NCBI GenBank assembly: GCA_937873535.1
Contig: CALMYA010000056.1
Location: 1-19,625 of the forward strand
Length of the DNA stretch: 19,625 nt
Reading direction: 5' to 3'
DNA from: an uncultured bacterium
GTDB lineage: Bacteria > Patescibacteriota > Minisyncoccia > Phycocordibacterales > CAIZLB01
Below are positions 6,192 to 13,346 of the stretch, in pieces. Both the position numbers and the translations under genes were made by a program. A model generated the notes under the pieces. That model was not told the origin of the DNA. It saw nothing but the letters and a program-made list of their open reading frames with translations, and did no database searches. Every line of letters begins with the position of its first letter. Position 1 is the stretch's first letter.

Positions 6192-6232
6192 GCTGCATCT
6201 TTTAAGACTCATGAAGTCCTCAAAGATGCAGC
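6192..6232 (-). promoter_or_regulatory. Leader hairpin abutting the start of the 5847-6188 gene
   Basis: GCTGCATCTTT (6192-6202) and AAAGATGCAGC (6222-6232) are exact inverted copies with an inner GACT/AGTC stem. In the minus-strand mRNA the stem ends three bases before the ATG at 6188. It could hide that start or protect the mRNA 5' end. There is no T-run directly after it, so it is not a typical terminator. Confidence 0.5.
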
Positions 6233-6266
6233 CAAACCCGCGGGAAAATAAAAAGAACATGACATG

Positions 6267-6294
6267 TTTATATCACATTCTTAATATTCGTCAA
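6267..6294 (-). promoter_or_regulatory. Promoter for the 5847-6188 gene
   Basis: On the minus strand TTGACG (6289-6294) is followed after 16 bases by TATAAA (6267-6272). It lies four bases beyond the 3' end of the tRNA-like gene, leaving a leader of about 70 bases that contains the 6192-6232 hairpin. Confidence 0.6.
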
Positions 6295-6298
6295 GGTG

Positions 6299-6368
6299 TG
6301 GACCTGACGGGGATCGAACCCGCAGCTCCCAAGTGGTAAGGATGGGAGTCTAGACCACTAGCAGGCCC
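6299..6368 (-). tRNA. tRNA-like gene with abnormal anticodon arm (possibly tRNA-Val UAC)
   Basis: Minus strand. The acceptor stem is GGGCCTG/CAGGTCC with one G-U pair. The T arm is canonical (GCGGG TTCGATC CCCGT), with discriminator A and no encoded CCA. The middle is odd. A 3-bp D stem AGT/ACT with loop GGTCTAG fits. With standard spacing the anticodon arm would be CCATC CTTACCA CTTGG, reading UAC (Val) but with the two inner pairs mismatched. The most stable local fold is instead CTCCCA/TGGGAG with an 11-base loop. Position 8 is C rather than U. The identity is uncertain; it may be a degenerate tRNA or a tRNA-like RNA. The 17 bases covering the anticodon arm recur as an inverted copy at 6490-6506. 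Confidence 0.55.
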
Positions 6369-6371
6369 ACT

Positions 6372-6394
6372 AGTATGAGGTACCAATTCATACT
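6372..6394 (-). other. Hairpin just 5' of the tRNA-like gene
   Basis: AGTATGA (6372-6378) and TCATACT (6388-6394) form a 7-bp stem with a 9-base loop, three bases before the tRNA-like 5' end. It may be part of the precursor leader. A weak -10 candidate TACAAT lies upstream at 6403-6408. Confidence 0.35.
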
Positions 6395-6439
6395 TGGTTT
6401 CTATTGTAGGCGGCTGATATGAAGCCATCATAAAAAATT

Positions 6440-6508
6440 TCTAAAAAAATACACAAAACAAAGCCGCCACATTTGTGACGGCTTTGTTAACTCCCATCCT
6501 TACCACCC
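6440..6508 (-). ncRNA. Predicted short RNA complementary to the tRNA-like anticodon arm
   Basis: Minus-strand unit. A TTGACT-16-TAAAAT promoter (6513-6540) predicts initiation at about 6506-6508. The RNA would begin with or just before GTGGTAAGGATGGGAGT (6506-6490), which is the exact reverse complement of 17 bases in the tRNA-like RNA. A 14-bp intrinsic terminator stem (6457-6488) and U-rich tail follow immediately. Its total length would be about 55-70 bases. It has no start codon or usable ORF. The function is inferred from layout only. Confidence 0.45.
6445..6488 (-). terminator. Intrinsic terminator of the predicted short RNA
   Basis: On the minus strand AACAAAGCCGTCAC and GTGGCGGCTTTGTT pair over 14 positions (one G-U) around loop AAAT. 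They are followed by TTGTGTATTTTTTT. No protein gene on this strand lies between the 6540 promoter and this hairpin, so it delimits a very short transcript. Confidence 0.75.
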
Positions 6509-6512
6509 TGCA

Positions 6513-6540
6513 ATTTTATACCTAACTAACTTTCAGTCAA
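6513..6540 (-). promoter_or_regulatory. Promoter of the predicted short RNA
   Basis: On the minus strand TTGACT (6535-6540), a 16-base spacer and TAAAAT (6513-6518) are present; an overlapping TATAAA (6515-6520) is an alternative -10. Confidence 0.5.
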
Positions 6541-6547
6541 GCTAATT

Positions 6548-6575
6548 TTGTCTTTCCTGTTAATTAATGTAAAAT
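6548..6575 (+). promoter_or_regulatory. Leaderless-type promoter of the MBL-fold gene
   Basis: TTGTCT (6548-6553), a 16-base spacer and TAAAAT (6570-6575) end six bases before the ATG at 6582. Transcription would start at or next to the start codon. Confidence 0.6.
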
Positions 6576-6581
6576 ACCCCC

Positions 6582-7256
6582 ATGGTTATCACTTATTTGG
6601 GTCACGAATGTTTCAAGATACAGTACGGCGATCTTACTATTGCCCTAAATCCTCCTGCTAAAAACTCGGCATTTAAATCGAGCAAGTTCGGCGCGAACAT
6701 TGTGCTTCAAACTATTGAACATGAAGATATGAATGGAGGGGCAGACCTTTTTTACGGCGAAACAACGCCTTTTGTTGTTTCTGGCCCTGGCGAATACGAA
6801 ACGAATGGTATTTTTGTTCACGGCATTGCTGGTAGTTCAGAATATGACGCTAAGCACGCTAATAAAGACAATGGCGCTGGCGGCAAACGCGTAAATACTA
6901 TTTATTCGCTCACTGTAGATGGTATAAATATGCTCTTCCTCGGCGCGCAGAACAGCCCATTGCCGAGCACACTTTCAGATGCAATCGACACTGTCGACAT
7001 ACTTTTTGTTCCAATAGGCGGAAACGGTGAAGCGGGAAGCGGTGTGTATAACGCCAAAGAGGCTTATAAAACTGCAATGAACCTTGAACCGAAAATGATC
7101 ATCCCTATGCATTTTAAAGATGAAAAAGACGAAGCACTTAAGCAGTTTTTGAAAGAAGAGGGCGCTACGGTTGCGTCTATAGAAAAACTAACGGTTAAAA
7201 GAAAAGATCTCGAAAACAAAGAAGGCGAAATTGTGGTGCTTGCTCCGCAGGTTTAA
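6582..7256 (+). CDS. Metallo-beta-lactamase-fold protein with lost metal ligands
   Basis: The 224-residue protein follows the UlaG-like MBL fold. It opens with ITYLGHECFKI. It continues with FVVSGPGEYETNGIFVHGI (64-82), a strand pair ending MLFLG (117-121), DILFVPIGG (139-147), and IIPMHF (173-178). The metal site is broken. The HxHxDH motif reads TIEHEDM (44-50), keeping one His and the Asp, and the later LGDxGH motif reads LGAQNS. Only the final His177 is clearly kept. I infer a non-hydrolytic, perhaps binding or structural, protein. It heads a plus-strand run, is six bases upstream of a small membrane protein, and lies near gyrA. Confidence 0.8.
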   Translation: MVITYLGHECFKIQYGDLTIALNPPAKNSAFKSSKFGANIVLQTIEHEDMNGGADLFYGETTPFVVSGPGEYETNGIFVHGIAGSSEYDAKHANKDNGAGGKRVNTIYSLTVDGINMLFLGAQNSPLPSTLSDAIDTVDILFVPIGGNGEAGSGVYNAKEAYKTAMNLEPKMIIPMHFKDEKDEALKQFLKEEGATVASIEKLTVKRKDLENKEGEIVVLAPQV

Positions 7257-7262
7257 CCCAAT

Positions 7263-7625
7263 ATGTTTTTTAAACTCCTTAATAAAATAAGAAAAAAGTC
7301 GGAAGCGACGAGGCAAATTATTACGCTCGGCATCAGTATAGGCATTACATGCATTGTTGCCGGTGCTTGGGCTTTTTCATTTATCCCTGAAGCGAATTCA
7401 ATTTTAGGAAAAGCCAAGGCTGAAGATATTCTAGGCCCCTTTTCGAAGATTTCAGAAAAGATCCCCGCGGCTCCTTCGTTAGACCCCAAGCTTATGGCTC
7501 CACCCGCTGATTCACAGACGGCTGCGGTGGGCGCTGTAGATTTTTCTGCAAGCACAACAAGTGCCACGAGCGCCTCAAGTACCCACACTGCTTCAAGTGC
7601 TTCGAGCAGTGCCACAATTAGGTAG
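7263..7625 (+). CDS. Small single-pass membrane protein, unknown function
   Basis: The product has 120 residues. A basic N-terminus (NKIRKKSEATR) precedes one hydrophobic helix at about 19-40. A middle region with Pro and Lys follows, and the Ser/Thr/Ala-rich C-terminal tail is low-complexity and probably disordered. This layout suggests an inner-membrane anchor with an external tail. No family is recognised. It starts six bases after the MBL-fold stop, so they are likely one operon. Confidence 0.7.
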   Translation: MFFKLLNKIRKKSEATRQIITLGISIGITCIVAGAWAFSFIPEANSILGKAKAEDILGPFSKISEKIPAAPSLDPKLMAPPADSQTAAVGAVDFSASTTSATSASSTHTASSASSSATIR

Positions 7626-7703
7626 AAAAGCCACTGGCATATCTTCTCAAAATTTGCTAAAATAATGAGGTAAAATATAGGTAAAGTAATTTTATACTGC
7701 CGT

Positions 7704-7734
7704 CTTTACCGTAAAGGTTAAAAGAGGGTATTAT
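7704..7734 (+). promoter_or_regulatory. gyrA promoter with overlapping palindrome
   Basis: TTTACC (7705-7710), an 18-base spacer and TATTAT (7729-7734) form a plausible promoter about 30 bases before the gyrA ATG. CTTTACcGTAAAG (7704-7716) is a perfect inverted repeat over the -35 element, and GGTAAAG at 7680-7686 is a further inverted copy of CTTTACC. An operator is possible. The remainder of 7626-7763 is AT-rich with no gene. Confidence 0.4.
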
Positions 7735-7763
7735 AAAGAACAGTGGAAAAATTCTGAAAAAAT

Positions 7764-10268
7764 ATGGCATCCAAAAAAGACGAAAAAAATAAAATAGGCG
7801 ACGAAAACGAAGGTTCTGACAGTGCTGATGTTGCAGTTATTGCTCCTGAAAGAATTATCGCGAGGAACATAACGAACGAAATGAAAGAGTCGTATATCGA
7901 CTACGCCATGTCTGTTATTACCGACCGTGCAATTCCCGACGTGCAAGACGGTTTGAAGCCCGTGCACCGAAGAATTTTGTTTGCCATGAATCAGAATAAT
8001 TTGACGTTCGCGGCGAAGTACAGAAAGTCGGCCTTCGTTGTTGGTGAAGTGATGGGTAACTACCACCCGCACGGCGATATGGCTATTTACGATTCCCTTG
8101 TAGGTATGGCCCAAGATTTCACCATGCGATATCCGCTCATTGCTGGGCAGGGTAACTTCGGTAACATCGACGGTGACAACGCCGCTGCCCCTCGTTATAC
8201 AGAAGCCCGCATGTCGCGCCTTGCCAGCGAACTTCTGCGCGACATTAATAAGCAAACTGTCGACTTCCGCCCGAACTACGACAGCACCAAGCAAGAACCT
8301 ACAGTTTTACCTACGGCTGTGCCGAACTTGCTCTTGAACGGCGGCCTTGGTATTGCCGTCGGTATGGCCACAAACATTCCTCCTCATAATTTAGCTGAGC
8401 TTCTCGACGCCGTGGTTCATTTGGCCGACAACCCTGATGCTTCGATTGAAGATCTTTTGCAATTTGTAAAAGGCCCCGACTTCCCGACGGGCGGCATTGC
8501 ATACGGCGCTGCCGACATTGCTCATGCATATATTCACGGCCGTGGTGGCGTGGTGGTTCGTGGAGAAGCTGAAATTGTAGAAGAAAAGGCAGGGCAGGCG
8601 AAAATCATTATTACTTCAATTCCATTCCGCGTTAACAAAGCGTCTCTTATTGAATCTATTGCCAATTTGGTTCACGAAAAAAAGCTTGAGGGTGTACGTG
8701 ACCTCCGCGATGAATCTACCAAAGACATTCGCATTGTCGTTGAACTTAAAAACGGCAGCTACCCACAAAATGTTCTGAACTTTTTGTATAAACACACGCA
8801 GCTTGAAAGTACATTTCATTACAATATGGTGGCGTTGGTCGACGGCATCCCTCAAATTGTTTCTCTTAAGCTTTGTTTAGAAGAATTTATTAAACACCGC
8901 AAAAATGTCATTCGCCGCCGAACAGAATTCGATTTAGCCAAGGCCCTCGACGAAGAGCATATTTTGCTCGGTTTAAAGAAAGCCCTCGATCATATCGATG
9001 CCATCATCAAGCTCATTAAAGCTTCAAAAGATACGGCAACAGCGCATGTTAACTTAATGAAAGAATTCAAGTTTTCAGATAGGCAGGCTACTGCAATTCT
9101 TGAAATGAAGCTTCAGCGCCTTGCCGGCCTTGAGCGCAAGAAAATTGAAGACCAGTTGAAGGCAGTGCAGGCGTTTATAAAAGAATGCGAAGAAATTTTG
9201 AAGAGCGCAAAGCGCGTTTTGGCTATCATTAAAACTGAGCTATCTGAAATTCGCGAAAAATTCGGAGATGCACGCCGCACAAAAATTATTAAACATGGAG
9301 CCGAAAACGTTTCTATTGAAGATATTATTCCAGATGAAGAATCAGTGCTTGTACTTACTTCAGGTGGTTATGTAAAGCGAACCGACCCAGATGAATACCG
9401 AAAGCAGCGCCGCGGCGGTGTGGGTGTTGTAGACCTCGACACGAAAGAAGAAGATTTCATAACTCACTTAATTACCACTACGAACCACAGCGAGCTTCTT
9501 TTCTTTACAGACAAAGGCAAGGTGTACAAAATAAAAATGTACGACATTCCTGAAGGAAAACGCGCCACTCGTGGCAAGTCAATTATGAACTTCCTCTCAC
9601 TTGCTGGCGACGAAAAAGTAACTTCAATTTTGCCTATGCCAAAAGAAGTTAAGAAGGGAAGTGAGCTTTCTCTGTTTTTGGTTACAAAGCAGGGAACGGG
9701 CAAAAAAGTTGCAGCAAGTAGTTTTCATGACGTACGCCGAAGCGGCATTATCGCCATTCGGCTCGACGCGGGCGACGAACTCGTGTCTGCATCATTTGTA
9801 GAAAAAGGCGACAATATTATGGTGGTTTCATCAGACGGCCAGTCTATTAGGTTCGACCAAGAAAGCGTGCGCGAAATGGGTCGCGGTGCCGGCGGCGTTC
9901 GAGTAATGAAGCTCGACAAGGGCGTTAAAATTGTTGGCGCCGACACCGTTAAGAAAGGTTCTAACGCAGCAGAAATTTTTGTAATATCAGCGAACGGGTA
10001 CGGTAAAAAAACTTCACTTAAAGAATATAAAGTACAGGGCCGCGGCGGTTCAGGTATTAAAACTATTAAGGTAACCGATAAAACCGGCCAACTTATTGCC
10101 GCTCGAATTGTTGACGCCACTCTTGAAGAGGCTGTCGCTATTTCAAAAAAGAGCCAGGTAATTCGCTGCAGTTTGGCCGAAATTCCATCTTTGGGCCGCG
10201 ATACTCAGGGTGTGAGAATTATGAAGTTGAGGGAGGGGGATTCGCTTGCGTCGCTTATTTGTTTATAA
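7764..10268 (+). CDS. gyrA: DNA gyrase subunit A
   Basis: GyrA breaks and rejoins DNA in the A2B2 gyrase that introduces negative supercoils. The 834-residue protein has YIDYAMSVITDRAIPDVQDG (44-63), the quinolone region HPHGDMAIYD (101-110), and the catalytic tyrosine in APRYTEARM (Tyr145). A coiled-coil/tower region follows. The C-terminal pinwheel contains the GyrA box QRRGGVG (548-554; E. coli has QRRGGKG), which favours GyrA over ParC. The residue matching E. coli Ser83 is Met106, while the Asp87 equivalent is kept. The N-terminal 30 residues are a charged extension. The ATG lacks a Shine-Dalgarno. Confidence 0.96.
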   Translation: MASKKDEKNKIGDENEGSDSADVAVIAPERIIARNITNEMKESYIDYAMSVITDRAIPDVQDGLKPVHRRILFAMNQNNLTFAAKYRKSAFVVGEVMGNYHPHGDMAIYDSLVGMAQDFTMRYPLIAGQGNFGNIDGDNAAAPRYTEARMSRLASELLRDINKQTVDFRPNYDSTKQEPTVLPTAVPNLLLNGGLGIAVGMATNIPPHNLAELLDAVVHLADNPDASIEDLLQFVKGPDFPTGGIAYGAADIAHAYIHGRGGVVVRGEAEIVEEKAGQAKIIITSIPFRVNKASLIESIANLVHEKKLEGVRDLRDESTKDIRIVVELKNGSYPQNVLNFLYKHTQLESTFHYNMVALVDGIPQIVSLKLCLEEFIKHRKNVIRRRTEFDLAKALDEEHILLGLKKALDHIDAIIKLIKASKDTATAHVNLMKEFKFSDRQATAILEMKLQRLAGLERKKIEDQLKAVQAFIKECEEILKSAKRVLAIIKTELSEIREKFGDARRTKIIKHGAENVSIEDIIPDEESVLVLTSGGYVKRTDPDEYRKQRRGGVGVVDLDTKEEDFITHLITTTNHSELLFFTDKGKVYKIKMYDIPEGKRATRGKSIMNFLSLAGDEKVTSILPMPKEVKKGSELSLFLVTKQGTGKKVAASSFHDVRRSGIIAIRLDAGDELVSASFVEKGDNIMVVSSDGQSIRFDQESVREMGRGAGGVRVMKLDKGVKIVGADTVKKGSNAAEIFVISANGYGKKTSLKEYKVQGRGGSGIKTIKVTDKTGQLIAARIVDATLEEAVAISKKSQVIRCSLAEIPSLGRDTQGVRIMKLREGDSLASLICL

Positions 10269-10284
10269 GATTAAAATTTAAATT

Positions 10285-11211
10285 ATGTTACATAAGATAA
10301 CTTGGCGTATTAAAAATATATTTAAATCTTTGCCTCAAATTGGCAAAGCACTTGTAATCGAACGGGGGGGGCAACCTTGGAAGTTTTTCTGGGCGTATCT
10401 GACACTGCCCGATTCAAAGCGTGGCTCTTTGTCGTATAAATTTTTGGTAGAAAAATATATTCCTGGTATTTATTTAAATAATAGCGAAGTGCATCTAGGT
10501 AAAAAGGGTTCTGTCATTAAGTTAACAAAGGAAATTATGACAGAGGGCTTGCTTAATAGTGTGATAACTCAGTTTCTTGATTTCTGGTACCCATCCATAG
10601 TCAGAGTTTCGATCCCTTTATTTACAGGGGAGGGTCCATATGAATTTTCTGAATGCAGAATTAAAGATAGTGATATTGTTATAGACGCCGGAGCTAATAT
10701 AGGTATGTTTACTTGGTTGGCTATCGAAAAGACCTCTGGCTCCGGAAGGGTTCATGCTTTCGAGCCTATTAAAAGTTGTTTCAATGTCTTGGTTGAATCC
10801 CAAAAAGAAAGTCTTTGTGGAGATAGGGTGATGCTAATAAAAAAAGCTTTATCAGACCATAGTGGAAAGAGCTTATTTAGTTCTGAAGATATGAGTGATG
10901 CAAATACTATTATATCTGATAAGACAGTTGGGGACACAACCGGTAAGTCTGAAGAGATAGATCTTATAACCTTAGACCAGTATGTAAAAGATTGTGGACT
11001 ACAAAGAGTCGATTTTATAAAGGCAGATATTGAGGGCATGGAGCCTATGTTAATTAAAGGGGCAGAGGATACAATTAAGAAATATAAACCACGACTCTCT
11101 ATTTGTACCTACCATTATGGAGGTCAAAAGGAAACATTGGAAAACCTGATTCGTTCATATAGAAGTGATTATAATATAGTCCACTCTCAGTCAAAATTGT
11201 TCGCGTGGTAA
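10285..11211 (+). CDS. FkbM-family SAM-dependent methyltransferase
   Basis: The 308-residue protein ends in a FkbM-type methyltransferase domain. The SAM motif is VIDAGANIGMFTW (132-144), with VHAFEP at 156-161, ITLDQYV, and VDFIKADIEGMEPMLIKGAE near 243-262. FkbM enzymes O-methylate sugars or small molecules, often in surface glycans. The N-terminal 110 residues are not recognised. The gene lies 16 bases after gyrA but has a TAAAAT box (10272-10277) seven bases before its ATG. Its codons are more AT-rich, with AGA/AGG and ATA use unlike gyrA, suggesting transfer. A run of eight G (10364-10371) lies in codons 27-29, where slippage would shift the frame. No glycosyltransferase gene is nearby. 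Confidence 0.85.
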   Translation: MLHKITWRIKNIFKSLPQIGKALVIERGGQPWKFFWAYLTLPDSKRGSLSYKFLVEKYIPGIYLNNSEVHLGKKGSVIKLTKEIMTEGLLNSVITQFLDFWYPSIVRVSIPLFTGEGPYEFSECRIKDSDIVIDAGANIGMFTWLAIEKTSGSGRVHAFEPIKSCFNVLVESQKESLCGDRVMLIKKALSDHSGKSLFSSEDMSDANTIISDKTVGDTTGKSEEIDLITLDQYVKDCGLQRVDFIKADIEGMEPMLIKGAEDTIKKYKPRLSICTYHYGGQKETLENLIRSYRSDYNIVHSQSKLFAW

Positions 11212-11230
11212 ACCTTTGTTGTATCTGTGC

Positions 11231-11236
11231 TAAAAT
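11231..11236 (+). promoter_or_regulatory. -10 box of the class I methyltransferase gene
   Basis: TAAAAT ends six bases before the ATG at 11243, in a 31-base gap after the FkbM gene. No clear -35 is seen. The spacing implies a leaderless mRNA. Confidence 0.45.
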
Positions 11237-11242
11237 AAACGA

Positions 11243-11998
11243 ATGTTCTCCGACCCTGACTCCGTAATTAAGCAATCATATGTTGCAGAAGGTATGACGG
11301 TTGCCGATTTCGGCGCGGGTGTGGGTTTCTATGCGTTGGCATTGGCGAAAAAAGTGGGCGAGTACGGTAGGGTGTTTGCTATCGACGTTCTTTCTGACCA
11401 TTTGCGCAAGCTTGTGAATGAAGCGGCAAGGCAAGGGCTTCATAATATTGAAGTTATACAAAGCGATCTTGAAACAGACAAGGGTTCGGGCCTACTTACC
11501 GCTTCTGTCGACCGCATAATTATTGCCAATACACTTTTTCAGACCGACAACCCGCGCAAGCTTGTTATTGAAGCCAAACGAGTACTGAAGCACGATGGTA
11601 AGGTAGCAGTTATCGACTGGGCTGAATCTTTTAATCAAATAGGGCCGCATACCGACCATGTGGTTACAAAAGACGAATCGCGAAAATATTTTGAAGACGA
11701 GGGTTTTAAGTTAGAAAGTTTTATAGACGCAGGTTCGCATCACTACGGCCTACTTTACACGCTTAAAAGCAAGGCTTCGCCGGGCTCGAAAGAAAATATG
11801 AAGAAATCGAAGAAGCAAGAAGATGCGAACCCTGGGCTAATAGTTCCTCCAATTGATATCGTAAGTTTCGATGAACATGAAGCTGCTAAACAATTTGTCG
11901 AGCATGCGGCAAGCGACTACGCGCAATCTACCGGTGCAGTTACCTCTGCTAACGCCGAGAATGGCTATTCCACAGAACATAGCAAGCCAATGGCTTAA
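11243..11998 (+). CDS. Class I SAM-dependent methyltransferase
   Basis: The 251-residue protein has a UbiE-like Rossmann methyltransferase core at about 10-170. Motif I is VADFGAGVGFYALALA (20-35), and the acidic residue ending strand 2 is in RVFAIDV (42-48). HNIEVIQSDLE and ASVDRIIIANTL follow, then VLKHDGKVAVIDW. The substrate cannot be told from sequence. The C-terminal 80 residues are a charged then Ala/Ser-rich low-complexity tail not typical of the family. Unlike the FkbM gene before it, its codon use resembles gyrA. It has its own short-leader promoter. Confidence 0.85.
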   Translation: MFSDPDSVIKQSYVAEGMTVADFGAGVGFYALALAKKVGEYGRVFAIDVLSDHLRKLVNEAARQGLHNIEVIQSDLETDKGSGLLTASVDRIIIANTLFQTDNPRKLVIEAKRVLKHDGKVAVIDWAESFNQIGPHTDHVVTKDESRKYFEDEGFKLESFIDAGSHHYGLLYTLKSKASPGSKENMKKSKKQEDANPGLIVPPIDIVSFDEHEAAKQFVEHAASDYAQSTGAVTSANAENGYSTEHSKPMA

Positions 11999-12006
11999 TA
12001 TTCATA

Positions 12007-12012
12007 TATAAT
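12007..12012 (+). promoter_or_regulatory. -10 box of the solute-binding-like gene
   Basis: A perfect TATAAT lies 10 bases before the ATG at 12023, just after the stop of the preceding gene. It marks the start of a new transcription unit covering the pilin-like genes. Confidence 0.5.
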
Positions 12013-12022
12013 AGTATCGTAC

Positions 12023-13327
12023 ATGAAAAATATCAGTATCTTTCAAATCGTGGTAATGGCCATCTTTATTTTCGTGGCCATTGTGGGTATAGCAATTTTT
12101 GCAGGCTTTGGCGGCACTAACACTCAGGGTACACCCTCGGCTCTCATTTGGGGAACTCTTCCTGGAAACTATGTTAACGATGTTGTGCGAGAAATTAATA
12201 TTGCCGAAACAAAAATAAATGTAACATATGTGCAGAAAGATCTTGCGACATATCAGGCTGAACTCATTAATGCTTTAGCCGAAGGTCGCGGCCCAGACAT
12301 TGCTCTTTTGGATGACACAATGCTATATACTCAGCGCAATAAAATATTGCCTATACCGTATTCTGTTTTTAATGCTCGCGACTATCTAAATACTTTCGTT
12401 GATGCCTCAAGCGTTTTTATGGACACCACTGGTATATTGGCAGTGCCGCTTTCAATTGACCCTTTGGTTATGTATTGGAATAAGAACATTTTTGCAGAAG
12501 TAGGTTTGGCGCGAGCCCCTTCAACATGGGTTGAATTTCAGTCTGAAGCACCGCGTATCGTCAAAAAGACCGATTCATCGTCAATAACTCGCGCTTATGC
12601 CTCTTTTGGTTCGTATTCGAACGTAACGAATGCTAAAGAAATAATTTCAACATTTCTCTTTCAGCTCAATAACCCTATAACCGCCATTAACTCGAATACT
12701 AGCGCGGTGTACGCAACAATTGATCAGGCTCCAGACGAAAATGTGTCATCAAAACCAATTGAAACCATTCTCGACTTCTACACTTCTTTCGCCAACCCAA
12801 CGAACCAGTCATACACTTGGAACTTATCAATGCCCGATTCGCGCACCGCTTTTCTTTCCAATGTACTTGCAACGTATATTGGTTATGCAAGCGAGCTTCC
12901 TTCTCTGCAAGACAAGAACCCGAACCTGAATTTCGACGTAACTGAGGTGCCGCAAGATACAGGTACAATACCAGCGGTTTACGGAAAGATTACCGGCTTA
13001 GCAATTATGAAAAGTACCAGAAATTACGCGGGTGCTATTGGCGTAATATCTATGCTCACATCTAAAGAGTCTATAAATTCATGGAGCAAACTTTCGAACT
13101 TGCCGCCGGTAAGACGTGACTCTATTGCTGAGTACCAGGCAAATACATACATGACGGTCTTTAATCGCGCAGCTGTCAAAGCGAAAGCATGGTTTGACCC
13201 AAACCCAAATGAAAGTGATGAGGCCTTCCGCGATATGATAGAATCTGTAGCAACAGGCAGAAAGCCGCAGGCCGCTGCAATTAGAGATGTTATAGGCGTA
13301 TTGAACAGTTTGTTCGGCACTAAATAG
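12023..13327 (+). CDS. Membrane-anchored family 1 extracellular solute-binding protein homologue
   Basis: The 434-residue protein has an N-terminal hydrophobic helix (about 8-29) without a lipobox Cys, so I infer an uncleaved membrane anchor. The rest resembles the binding proteins of sugar ABC transporters: GRGPDIALLDD, then AVPLSIDPLVMYWNKNIFAE, where the substrate-proximal segment is typical, and a late NLPPVRRD. No permease or ATPase gene is adjacent. Instead six pilin-like membrane protein genes follow, the first 19 bases downstream. It may bind a ligand at the surface for that apparatus, or have lost transport function. The fold assignment is firm; the ligand is unknown. Confidence 0.8.
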   Translation: MKNISIFQIVVMAIFIFVAIVGIAIFAGFGGTNTQGTPSALIWGTLPGNYVNDVVREINIAETKINVTYVQKDLATYQAELINALAEGRGPDIALLDDTMLYTQRNKILPIPYSVFNARDYLNTFVDASSVFMDTTGILAVPLSIDPLVMYWNKNIFAEVGLARAPSTWVEFQSEAPRIVKKTDSSSITRAYASFGSYSNVTNAKEIISTFLFQLNNPITAINSNTSAVYATIDQAPDENVSSKPIETILDFYTSFANPTNQSYTWNLSMPDSRTAFLSNVLATYIGYASELPSLQDKNPNLNFDVTEVPQDTGTIPAVYGKITGLAIMKSTRNYAGAIGVISMLTSKESINSWSKLSNLPPVRRDSIAEYQANTYMTVFNRAAVKAKAWFDPNPNESDEAFRDMIESVATGRKPQAAAIRDVIGVLNSLFGTK

Positions 13328-13346
13328 CACTACATAAAAATATAAG

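Noticed and set aside
6192..6232. Terminator of the tRNA-like gene
   Set aside because: No T-run follows the stem on the minus strand, and it lies downstream of a separate promoter. Better explained as a leader hairpin of the 5847-6188 gene.
7731..8294. Minus-strand 187-codon frame opposite gyrA
   Set aside because: It lies wholly over the 5' part of gyrA; its length comes from gyrA codon structure. It has no promoter or family motif.
9725..10120. Minus-strand 131-codon frame opposite the gyrA C-terminal region
   Set aside because: Shadow of strongly conserved coding sequence; low-complexity Ser/Pro/Thr product.
12023..13327. Complete sugar ABC importer
   Set aside because: Only a binding-protein homologue is present. 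No permease or ATPase gene is nearby.
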